Assembly (NCBI GenBank): GCA_028554795.2
Contig: CM068835.1
Span: 59,700,719-59,764,718, forward strand
From: Sinohyriopsis cumingii
Taxonomy: Eukaryota > Mollusca > Bivalvia > Unionida > Unionidae
DNA length: 64,000 nt
Direction: 5' to 3'
This document shows positions 21,799 through 29,486 of this stretch, piece by piece. Numbering within the stretch: the stretch's first letter is position 1; every line of letters starts with the position of its first letter. The notes under the pieces were generated by a model. That model was not told the origin of the DNA. It worked only from the letters and a program-made list of their open reading frames with translations, and ran no database searches. The translations under genes were made by a program, and so were the position numbers.

Positions 21799-22251
21799 AT
21801 GTCGTATAGTCATGTTAATGTTACTCTGACCCCGGGTCAGGTAAAAAAGCTTCAATCAAAAACCGCCAACAAATGCGGAACTAAAATATCACTAAAACGA
21901 GATCATATTAGTGGTGGTCCAAACAAATTATCGCTGACAAATAATCAGATTAAACATTTCAATAAAGCCCTGGAATCAAAAACTGGAGTTCAATTCCATC
22001 TCTCCCCGAGCGCCATCAAAGACATGGTTAAAACGGGTGGTATATTTCCACTACTTGCGGCCATTCCGGCATTAATAGCTGCGGCTGCTCCAGCCGTAGC
22101 AAAAGCAGCCGCGTTAGGTGCTGTTGGAACAGCCGCTGAAATGGCACTAAAGAAAGCAACAGGGCGGGGATACAAAAAAAAGGGACGCGGTCTAAGATTA
22201 CCGGGATCTCGTTGGGGGAGAGGCCTAAGGCTTCCAGGGTCATTTCGTTAG
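21799..22251 (+). CDS. capsid/core protein with hydrophobic segment and basic GLRLPG tail
   Basis: 150 residues. The N-terminal half has repeated LT.GQ..KL and LTNNQIKHF...L...TGVQFHLS blocks typical of a small protein found next to the capsid genes of Polinton-like elements. A hydrophobic Ala-rich stretch FPLLAAIPALIAAAAPAV (about residues 82-99) could insert in or disrupt membranes. The tail is basic, with GLRLPG twice. Element B keeps the gene at 38874-39329 with a frameshift. It lies 34 bases after the capsid gene and directly before the protease frame. A role as minor capsid or membrane-lytic protein is inferred from the hydrophobic segment and position. Confidence 0.8.
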   Translation: MSYSHVNVTLTPGQVKKLQSKTANKCGTKISLKRDHISGGPNKLSLTNNQIKHFNKALESKTGVQFHLSPSAIKDMVKTGGIFPLLAAIPALIAAAAPAVAKAAALGAVGTAAEMALKKATGRGYKKKGRGLRLPGSRWGRGLRLPGSFR

Positions 22252-22691
22252 ACGTTCCAGCATCAAATTTTGATTTACTTGATGCTGCTAAAAAATTAAA
22301 AATATCCGCCTTTAGAGGTGTTTTTATGCGAGATCAATTACCGAAATAACCAAACAAACTAGAAACAGGTATTATTAATCTTGACAAACGTTCTGGACCT
22401 GGTACTCATTGGGTATCATACGCGATTGATCCGCGTGGAATTGTTTATTTTGATTCGTACGGGTTAGCTCCACCTGTTGAATTTATCAAGTATGTCGCAC
22501 GACTCCATGCAACAACTAGAGGTTCCAAAGTTTGGTATTCAACGCTACCCACACAAACAATGACAGATCCGCCAATATGCGGCCGTGAAGTAATTAATGT
22601 ACTCGACGCTATATCAAAATCATCCAGGCCACCACATAAAGTCGTGCACGATTATACAAGCAACCGATTTGTTGCGCGTAAAGCATTTTAA
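22251..22691 (+). pseudogene. adenain-like cysteine protease, interrupted by a stop
   Basis: The frame carries SNFDLLDAAKKLKISAFRG, then GTHWVSYAID (histidine), VYFDSYG (aspartate) and PPICGREV (cysteine). These are the catalytic residues, in order, of adenovirus-type/Ulp1-like proteases, which mature capsid proteins. A TAA at 22347-22349 interrupts the frame between the N-terminal block and the histidine. There is no ATG before the N-terminal block; the frame is open upstream to 22140 inside the preceding gene, and the only in-frame ATG is at 22326. So either the start is lost or it is reached in an unusual way. Element B's copy (38439-38880) has no stop at that point but is frameshifted elsewhere. 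Confidence 0.8.
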
Positions 22692-22709
22692 ACAACGGAT
22701 CTTATTATA

Positions 22710-23717
22710 ATGGTTGACATTTACGGAAGATCTTCTACTAGTAAGAAAATAAAATCCGACGTTGATCTGTCAAACTATGCGACTAAAGATGACCTCGCTG
22801 ATATCATGAACCTTGCTTGAGTTGACCCAGATGAAGTTGTTATTTTTCAAGATCGATATGGTAAACTAAAAACCAGCAATATCAAATGGAATGATATAGT
22901 CCGTCGAGTACTCGGTGCAGTTACGGATAATATTCCCGTGTTTACTGACGGTGGTAGAATCAGAGATTCAAGTATGTCACTTAAAACCATCAGAGATGAA
23001 ATTGCAAAAAGTGTTGCTAATCGCGTGAGAAACACCGGTGACACAATGACAGGTGAACTTAGCATGAACGGGAACAAAATAGTAGCTGTAACAGCTCCAA
23101 AATCTGACAACGACGTCGCAAACAAACTATACGTCGACGACGTGGATGGAAAACTATCCACGCTACGGGCCGAATATGACGTTCACGTAACCGGTTTTAC
23201 AAGGCTTCGAAGAAATTTTCAGAAAACCGATGATGCCATAAATAAGTTCTTTGGAACTCCTTCCGTCATCGATATAAAACTTTCTGATATCAAAAGTAAC
23301 CTAGACACGATCAAACGAACACAGCTAGACATCGTAGCGGGAATTCCTGAGATTATCAATAAAACCAATCTGATTAAAATTCCAGCTGAAATAACTCCCG
23401 GGCATATCACAAACATCGTATGCACGGTATCATCGGGATTTGCAACATGGTCAAAACAAAATAATACCATCAAATATACCGCAACAAGCACTGGCGTGTA
23501 CAGGCTATCTGTGTTTAGTGCTGCAAAATTTGAAATATTTACAACGTTTCCATGGCGTCATTCCACCGACAGGTTTTCCGGGGTTGTATCTGTTATATTA
23601 AATATCGGAGCCGAGGAAATATTTATTCTGGAAGCAGCTGATAGGACATTAACCGCAACATCTTACTGGTGGTGTTTGGAATTTGTAGCTGAAGCACATC
23701 AATTGGTTACTGTATAA
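22710..23717 (+). pseudogene. fibre-like virion protein with one in-frame stop
   Basis: About 335 residues from ATG 22710 (preceded by attata). A TGA at 22818-22820 replaces a codon that reads as glycine in element B, so the full protein cannot be made without readthrough. The next ATG in frame is at 22938. The N-terminus is polar. The central segment TGDTMTGELSMNGNKI (about residues 109-124) followed by NDVANKLYVD is a motif known from phage tail fibres and fibre proteins of Polinton-like viruses. A coiled stretch and a beta-rich C-terminus (about 220-335) follow. The expected role is host attachment. Element B has a broken copy at 37443-38431. Confidence 0.8.
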
Positions 23718-23725
23718 AAATATAT

Positions 23726-24256
23726 ATGGACGGTGCACAATACAGATACAATCAAGCGCGTGAATGGCAGGCGGCGCTAAAAGATCAAGTCGATCAATAT
23801 ACAGTAAAAGTAAAAAAATATCGACGACGATTGGTTATCGTTGATGTGATTGTTTATTCAGTATCCGCTGTTGTTGCTGAAACCGGTGTAATATTATCAG
23901 CGTTGACAACGATGGCACCAGTAGCTGTAACTATCTGTATGTCAGCAGCAACAACTATTGCAGGTGTGCTTGGTATCATCACAAAAAAAATATGTACTTG
24001 TACGAACGAAAAATTATCCGATTACAAAATAAAATTACACACAACGACGGTAGCATACTCGAAATTATCCTCGTTGTTATCAGCGAGTCTCAGTGATGGA
24101 ATTATATCTGATTTCGAGTTTTCAATGATAACCAAAATATACGATGAAGGTATCGGTATTAAAGATACAAGTATCAATAATGACAGAATTACTCCAGCAG
24201 ATCGTGACCAACACAACTCCGCCAAAGATAACGATGATCTCGGTAAGTTCAATTAA
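23726..24256 (+). CDS. two-helix membrane protein of the virion module
   Basis: 176 residues, 8 bases after the fibre gene. Two hydrophobic segments lie at about residues 36-57 (VIVDVIVYSVSAVVAETGVI) and 64-85 (APVAVTICMSAATTIAGVLG). The C-terminal part contains YSKLSSLLSASLSDGIISD then FEFSMI, a helix-rich block that I associate with membrane proteins of Polinton-like elements. The last 77 bases overlap the next gene in another frame. Element B keeps the same order with a broken copy (36850-37405), including a partial duplication of the SDGIISD block. Function unknown; it could be a virion membrane or holin-like protein. Confidence 0.75.
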   Translation: MDGAQYRYNQAREWQAALKDQVDQYTVKVKKYRRRLVIVDVIVYSVSAVVAETGVILSALTTMAPVAVTICMSAATTIAGVLGIITKKICTCTNEKLSDYKIKLHTTTVAYSKLSSLLSASLSDGIISDFEFSMITKIYDEGIGIKDTSINNDRITPADRDQHNSAKDNDDLGKFN

Positions 24257-25559
24257 TCCTGAATTTAGTATTAATTTTCCTACTGCAATTCCAGTAAAAG
24301 AAATAGCACTAGCACAATTACGAGTATATTACAGCTGGCCAAATATCAGATCAAAATCATTTAACGGTACACCAGCAAATAATTCGCTCGTATTTACTAA
24401 CAAGAACAAACCCGATGGAACACCTGACTGGGTTGTTGTTGGTATACCAACCGGCAGTTATGAGATTGAAGAGATCAGTGAGGAATTTGCGCGTAGAATA
24501 AAATCAATAACAGGAAAAGAATCAAAAATATCAATTAATGTTCATGAGCCGACGTTGTCCTCGACGGTTGAAATAAACTCGCCTGATTATGCCGTTGATA
24601 TTTATGAATCTTCAATCAGATCCGTGCTAGGATGGCCGGATGTTCCCCCGGTGCATGAAGGACCACCAGAACCAACTCGGGATGATTTTACGTCAAAGAC
24701 CAGTCTTCGTCATGATATTAAAATGAATTCAGAATGGCTAGATTACATAGAAGTAAAACCAGGATGGAGGGGGGGAACACCTGTATATGATCCTAGAGCT
24801 CTTTTGTATAATCTTAATGAACGTGTTATTGCTTTGAATATTGATTCTATATTTGCTTCAATAAACTTAGACCATGAAATACAAGTAAATAATTTACGTG
24901 ATAGTTTTCAAGAGTATTTATTTGATTCAACATCTGCTCGCGATAATATTATTAGGTACATAGAAGTTTTAAATTATATAGTTAATTCTTCTGAAGTTAT
25001 CTATAACAGAATTAGAGATATGGTTCTTAAGACATCAAGCGATTATAAAAAATCCTTCGCAGCCAAGTACAAAATACCCGAAGCTGACATTGTAACGTTT
25101 AAGTTTCCTGATTATAATCCGGATAAATTAAGAAAATCTGTCAGTGATGTCATTGATGAGAACTTCCCTAAAATACTCGATGCATGGAAAAAACTAGCAC
25201 CATTAGCAGTTGTTCTCAGATATGATAATGATCCACATGGCGGCGGAAGACACGTATCCCCGGGAATCGTTAATATAACACCGACGGTCGCGGTCAATCT
25301 GGTTTGTGACGTAATCGATGGCAGCTATCAAATAGATCTCGGAAGATCAAATCAAGCTCAACAAGGATACATCCTGTACACGTTCACACCACAAGTTCCC
25401 CCTGGAAGTTTAATCGTGCAAGAACCAACTAATCCTGTGTATTTGCGGTGTCACAATAATATGTTAACACGAATAAATTTTAAACTCACAGACCACCTTA
25501 ATCGCTTAATTGACATACGTGAAGAAGAGCTTGTAATAAATCTGTATGTAAAGTCCTAA
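24180..25559 (+). CDS. penton-like minor capsid protein
   Basis: 459 residues. The start MTELLQQIV was chosen because element B conserves LLQQI.TNTTP.K.TMISV in this frame; ATG 24144 (upstream) and 24234 are alternatives. The N-terminal part has ALAQLRVYYSWPNI, then IPTGSYEIEEI and SIRSVLGW (to about residue 160). The C-terminal part has DVIDGSYQIDLG, YTFTPQVPPGSLIVQEP and VYLRCHNNM. These blocks belong to a virion protein widespread in Polinton-like elements and thought to be the penton or minor capsid component. The middle, about residues 165-340, looks like an extra insertion. It is the last gene of the virion module. Element B lost all but the first quarter. Confidence 0.75.
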   Translation: MTELLQQIVTNTTPPKITMISVSSINPEFSINFPTAIPVKEIALAQLRVYYSWPNIRSKSFNGTPANNSLVFTNKNKPDGTPDWVVVGIPTGSYEIEEISEEFARRIKSITGKESKISINVHEPTLSSTVEINSPDYAVDIYESSIRSVLGWPDVPPVHEGPPEPTRDDFTSKTSLRHDIKMNSEWLDYIEVKPGWRGGTPVYDPRALLYNLNERVIALNIDSIFASINLDHEIQVNNLRDSFQEYLFDSTSARDNIIRYIEVLNYIVNSSEVIYNRIRDMVLKTSSDYKKSFAAKYKIPEADIVTFKFPDYNPDKLRKSVSDVIDENFPKILDAWKKLAPLAVVLRYDNDPHGGGRHVSPGIVNITPTVAVNLVCDVIDGSYQIDLGRSNQAQQGYILYTFTPQVPPGSLIVQEPTNPVYLRCHNNMLTRINFKLTDHLNRLIDIREEELVINLYVKS

Positions 25560-25672
25560 GACTTCCGTCGTAAAGACTTCCGTCGTAAGACTTCCGTCTT
25601 AAGGATTTCTGTCTAAGGACTTCCGTCGTAAGGATTTCTGTCTAAGGACTTTTGTCGTAGATCTTCATGTAA
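25560..25672. repeat. short tandem repeat (about 16-18 bp)
   Basis: About seven units of the form aagacttccgtcgt or aaggatttctgtct lie directly after the stop of the penton-like gene. Confidence 0.85.
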
Positions 25673-25916
25673 TGGAGGGTTTTTACACGCGAGGATTTCT
25701 TAACAGTTAGAAGAACATTTGTAACAGAAATCAGACTCAAATTCGATCAACTTAAAAAAATATTTTATTATTACTGGCACAAATTTGTGTTTGGTACAAA
25801 TTAATCGGCCCAGGCAACTAAAAAAGCTAGTCGATGAAAGTAAAATTAAAATTTCTATCACAAAAAAAATAATATTTATTAATTTTCCTGATTTTTACTG
25901 AAATTGTACAAATTAC

Positions 25917-26450
25917 TTGATTTTGACTACCAACTACCCCGTCAGAAACATAAAAATGCACGAATTACTTGATTTTGACTACCAACTACCCCGTCAGAAA
26001 TAAGAAATTCTAACATTGTCAAATTGTTCCTAATAAATTTTATTTATTATAAATTAATTTTATTTATTAATAATATTATTTTTACTGAGATTTTTATTTT
26101 TTTTTTACTAAAATACAACGAAATTGCTCAATTTTCCTGATTTTGACTACCAACTACCCCGTCAGAAATCAAGTAATTCGTGCATTTTTCTTTGATTTTG
26201 ACTACCAACTACCCCGTCAGAAATCAAGTAATTCGTGCATTTTTCTTTGATTTTGACTACCAACTACCCCGTCAGAATCAAGTAATTCGTGCATTTTTCT
26301 TGATTTTAGTAAAAAAAAAATAAATCCTCAGTAAAAATAATATTATTAATAAATAAAATTTATAATAAATAAAATTTATAATAAATAAAATTTATTAGGA
26401 ACAAATTTGACAAGGTTAGAACTTTCTTGATTTTGACTACCAATACACGT
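25917..26450. repeat. direct repeats within a large palindrome
   Basis: The unit ttgattttgactaccaacta, followed by ccccgtcagaaa, occurs at about 25917, 25968, 26138, 26194, 26251 and, cut short, 26427. Around the centre, 26002-26114 (aagaaattctaac ... ttactaaaat) is the inverse of 26303-26428. The result is a palindrome with arms of about 115-125 bp around a core of direct repeats. Confidence 0.85.
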
Positions 26451-26452
26451 GG

Positions 26453-26911
26453 TCAGCGTTGACATGGACCCCAGTTACCAAAACTTTCATTTTCATTATC
26501 ACCAGTAACGAGGTTACTCTGGACCGTTTCACCAGTAACGAGGTTACTTTGGATCGTTTCACGATCTAACATAATTTTTCTTAATAGTCTTATGCGAGTA
26601 CTAATCGTTTTCTTTGCCTCATACTCGTGGGATAATAACGACTTAATTCTTTCTACGGCGGTAGAAAGAGGAACGAACTCCTTCACATGATCATCTTCTA
26701 CGGTAGCTAGCGACTGAAACATTGCCGATTGAATCCGTTTCATGAGCCTGTATTCAGATGATAGTGTGTGTGTCCCCATGGTTTTACGTTCTTGTAAAAT
26801 CTCAAAATCAGAAACTATTTTTTCAGGATTAAGTTCATCAGATATATTAATTCCATCTTTTTTCAATTTTTTAATAGCGACAATTACATCATTGATATTT
26901 TCATGGTTCAT
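26453..26911 (-). CDS. unknown 152-residue protein in the repeat region
   Basis: The minus strand starts MNHENINDVIVAIKKLKKDG after tatattatata, the AT-rich start context shared by the element's genes. It is mostly helical and charged. Near the C-terminus the decapeptide-like unit QSNLVTGE/QSNLVTGD is repeated, matching a 30-bp tandem repeat in the DNA. There is no known domain, cysteine cluster or membrane segment. No copy is visible in element B, whose deletion covers this place. It is the only gene between the two halves, transcribed against the virion module. Confidence 0.6.
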   Translation of the reverse strand: MNHENINDVIVAIKKLKKDGINISDELNPEKIVSDFEILQERKTMGTHTLSSEYRLMKRIQSAMFQSLATVEDDHVKEFVPLSTAVERIKSLLSHEYEAKKTISTRIRLLRKIMLDRETIQSNLVTGETVQSNLVTGDNENESFGNWGPCQR

Positions 26912-27012
26912 TATATAATATATAAATCTTTAAAATAAAAAAAAATATCCCTAGAACACCTATCGAGTGTATTAGCGAGTTCGTCGGGATGTTTCAGGGA
27001 CAGCACAACCAA

Positions 27013-27432
27013 GAACTCGTAGCTTGCCACCGCAATCTACCAAGTTCATTAGGCAAATATTCCCTCTACGAGAGCCCCTAACCCGCCAAACAACGGTCTA
27101 GAGGCCCAAGAGGGAGGACAGCACAACCCTCATTAAACTCGTAGCTTGCCACCGCAATCTACCAAGTTTATAGGATATACATATAACATATAACTAACTA
27201 AGGACAGCACAAGGATAGCACAGTCCTCATTAAACTCGTAGCTTGCTACCGCAATCTACCAAGTTTAGAGGATATACATATAACATATAACTAACTAAGG
27301 ACAGCATAAACTCGTAGCTTGCCACCGCAATCTACCAAGTTTATAGGATATACATATAACTAACTAAGGACAGCACAAGGACAGCACAGTCCTCATTAAA
27401 CTCGTAGCTTGCCACCGCAATCTACCAAGTTT
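27013..27432. repeat. five copies of a 35-bp hairpin-forming repeat
   Basis: The copies are at 27013-27047, 27135-27169, 27232-27266, 27308-27342 and 27398-27432. Each reads aaactcgtagcttgccaccg then caatctaccaagttt. AAACT pairs with AGTTT, GTAG with CTAC and GC with GC around a small loop. The first copy has GAACT/AGTTC, a paired change that keeps the stem; the third has one change, only in the loop. Spacers of 31-75 bp contain ggacagcaca and tatacatataac repeats. Confidence 0.85.
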
Positions 27433-27595
27433 AGAGGATATACATATAACATATATACAATGAATGGATATATACAATGAATGGATATATACAATGAAAT
27501 GGTTATATACAATGAATGAAGAGCCCCTATCGAGTGTATTAGCGAGCTCAGATTATGAATGAAACGGCACTAACTAAGGACAGTACAAACATATA

Positions 27596-27694
27596 CGCTC
27601 AGCAAAATCACACCCACAATAATTAATCCAGTGGGTGATACGAAAATATGTATCAACCACAAGTCAATATTGTGGTTGGGAATTTTGCTGAGCG
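27596..27694. repeat. nested inverted repeat beside a G14 tract
   Basis: The outer arm cgctcagcaaaat...cacaat (27596-27620) pairs with attgtgg...attttgctgagcg (27669-27694). Inside it, gtgggtgatac (27631) pairs with gtatcaaccac (27650-27660). A run of about 14 G follows at 27694-27708. The DNA could extrude as a cruciform. Confidence 0.8.
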
Positions 27695-27771
27695 GGGGGG
27701 GGGGGGGGTTTGCGGTTCCCCCCACTATTATAAAAATCGCAATTATGCGTACACCACCGACAAATTGTCAG

Positions 27772-27840
27772 CCATGGGGATTCGATCCTGGACCGCGAGC
27801 GTCACAGTCTAATACCATACTGATCGAGCTATCAAACATT
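27772..27840 (-). other. tRNA-like stretch (degenerate tRNA or SINE head)
   Basis: The minus strand has TAGCTCGATCAGTATGG (box A-like) and, about 30 bases later, GGATCGAATCC (box B-like), with GACTGTGACGCTC between them. The acceptor and D stems do not pair, so it is not a functional tRNA. It may be a tRNA-derived insertion within element A. Confidence 0.35.
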
Positions 27841-27869
27841 GTTACGAACATATGTTTCGGAAGTTAATA

Positions 27870-28245
27870 TATAGCTAGCTATATAGCTAGCTATATAGCT
27901 AACGAACCAATATTTACACTAAACAGCGGTTTCTGAATAATAACAGTTTCTGTATTTAACAGTTTCTGTATTTGTAGCGGTTTCTGAATAATAACAGTTT
28001 CTGTATTTATAACAGTTTCTGTATTTATAACAGTTTCTGAATAATAACAGTTTCTGTATTTGTAGCGGTTTCTGTATTTATAACAGTTTCTGTATTTATA
28101 ACAGTTTCTGAATAATAACAGTTTCTGTATTTATAACAGTTTCTGAATAATAGTATTTGTAGCGGGTTTCCCAAGTAGACTGAGAATCAATAATAATAGT
28201 TTCTGTATTTGTAGCGGGTTTCCTAAGCAGACTGAGAATCAATAA
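27870..28245. repeat. tandem repeats of agctagctatat and aacagtttctgtattt
   Basis: Short agctagctatat units (about 27874-27900) are followed by about 14 units of 15-19 bp, aacagtttctgtatttat or aacagtttctgaataat. The last part has a longer unit with gcgggtttcc.aag.agactgagaat, present twice. Confidence 0.85.
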
Positions 28246-28557
28246 TAACAGTGGCATGAACACACAACTGCAGGTCGATTACAATGAGCAACGGTTTCTG
28301 TTTCACACACAGCTTTCTACGGATCAATAACATTATCATGTGTTGTATGATGGGGAAATATTTAAAAAACATAAATAATACTTCTACGAGTAATTAGTTA
28401 CGATGTAATTAGTTACGATGTAATTAGTTAAACTGACTAATTACGATCATAAAAAACCAACCATCTACGAAGAAAACTATATATTACAAAGTAATCTCCC
28501 TTATATAATCAAAAATTCAGTAGTGTATGGAGGACCTTCTGTGACATAAATTAAAAA

Positions 28558-28626
28558 AATTAATTCAATGTGGTGATGATAGTTAATAATGTGGTGATGA
28601 TAGTTAATAATGTGGTGATGATAGTT
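28558..28626. repeat. 21-bp tandem repeat, three copies
   Basis: aatgtggtgatgatagttaat is repeated three times directly before the 3' end of the HNH endonuclease gene. Confidence 0.9.
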
Positions 28627-29128
28627 ATTGATACTTAAAGATAATTTTCTGTTTATATTTTTTCGAGAAGGTGGTTTTATACATATTTTCTGCTACTTTT
28701 TGTACTGAATGCGGGTGAATATCAAAATATTTCGCAGCAGAAGATATTGAACGAAACATAATTTCTTTGCCAGTTTCTATGTTTGAGGAAATTACCGCCC
28801 TCTTTCCGATTGTCTTACATCTTCCTGTATTTCCACGTGTATTATTCTCGCTTTGAGAGATAGCTTGTAAATTGGATAAATTATTGTTTTGAGTGTCCCC
28901 GTCAATATGATCAATAACAAGACCGTCTTTGATCACTCCGAAGAAACATTCATACGTAAATCTATGACACAGATAATGTTTCTTTTCCCCCCCGCATGTG
29001 AACATTAGATAACCAACATTAGTAATATAACCAACTTGTTTCTTCAACTTGCAGTGTCTGATGATACCATTAATATTTGATTCATAGTTTGTTATGACAG
29101 GATGTGGGACAAATATATTTTGCTCCAT
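28625..29128 (-). CDS. free-standing HNH homing-type endonuclease
   Basis: 167 residues on the minus strand, start MEQNIFVPHPV after aatattattata. The HNH core is HRFTYECFFG, then LVIDHIDGDTQNNNLSNLQA and SENNTRGN (about residues 55-100). The C-terminal part, EIMFRSISSAAKYFDIHPHS, resembles the helix-turn-helix repeat often fused to such nucleases for DNA recognition. Free-standing enzymes of this type cut specific sites and spread their own gene in phages and large DNA viruses. It lies tail to tail with the 21-bp repeats and 10 bases from the cysteine-rich gene. No copy remains in element B, whose deletion spans this place. Confidence 0.85.
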   Translation of the reverse strand: MEQNIFVPHPVITNYESNINGIIRHCKLKKQVGYITNVGYLMFTCGGEKKHYLCHRFTYECFFGVIKDGLVIDHIDGDTQNNNLSNLQAISQSENNTRGNTGRCKTIGKRAVISSNIETGKEIMFRSISSAAKYFDIHPHSVQKVAENMYKTTFSKKYKQKIIFKYQ

Positions 29129-29138
29129 TATAATAATA

Positions 29139-29438
29139 TTATATGTTTAAATCATTGTTTGTCTGAAATCTTGATATATAATCCTCCACGGATTTTATAG
29201 CGTTTTCACCACTATTATTTTTTTTGTCATAATATCTTTTAAGCTCTCTGAACCGTTTTCCGCCGCACTTCCCACATAATTCTGTCTTTCCTCGCACTCC
29301 AATACCACACCGTAGACATGGTATTGGTCCTAGACTTCCTCGTCGTATGTTTTGTGAGTGCATCCAACAAAATTCCTTTCTACAGGATTTGTTGCATCGA
29401 TTTACTGAGCCGATCATCAACCATCTGCATTGGGACAT
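29139..29438 (-). CDS. cysteine-rich putative zinc-binding protein, paralogue 1
   Basis: 99 residues on the minus strand. The pattern is C-x10-C-x3-C-x4-C-x2-H in the first 27 residues (RCNKSCRKEFCWMH), then CLRC, GVRG and CGKCGGKRFR. It is clearly related to the gene at 35211-35591: CNK.CR.E.C..H, GVRG and CGG.R.R.L..YY.K are shared. Two zinc-binding modules are likely. I do not recognise the family. It diverges from the PolB gene across 48 bases of AT-rich DNA, so the two may share a control region. A role in nucleic-acid binding or transcription is a guess. Confidence 0.8.
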   Translation of the reverse strand: MSQCRWLMIGSVNRCNKSCRKEFCWMHSQNIRRGSLGPIPCLRCGIGVRGKTELCGKCGGKRFRELKRYYDKKNNSGENAIKSVEDYISRFQTNNDLNI

Positions 29439-29486
29439 TGTATATATATATATAATTTTCTTTATTTAAATATTTGTTTTAATTAT

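Larger units (their letters stand above)
25560..28624. other. repeat-packed region between the two halves of element A
   Basis: This 3 kb holds only one plausible gene (26453-26911). The rest is tandem repeats, a large palindrome, five 35-bp hairpin repeats, a nested 99-bp inverted repeat, a tRNA-like stretch and poly-G. It separates the virion genes from the replication genes. Such a region may hold a replication origin, packaging signal or control region; no function can be proven from sequence. Confidence 0.7.

Noticed and set aside
27013-27432. CRISPR-like array of 35-bp repeats
   Set aside because: The spacers are themselves repeated, lengths vary, no cas genes are present and the setting is an animal genome.
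27772-27840. Functional tRNA gene on the minus strand
   Set aside because: Box A and box B are recognisable, but the acceptor, D and T stems do not pair properly.
27631-27867. 78-codon frame with a start near the nested inverted repeat
   Set aside because: It crosses the inverted repeat, the G run and the tRNA-like stretch; composition is explained by these and no homologous frame is seen.
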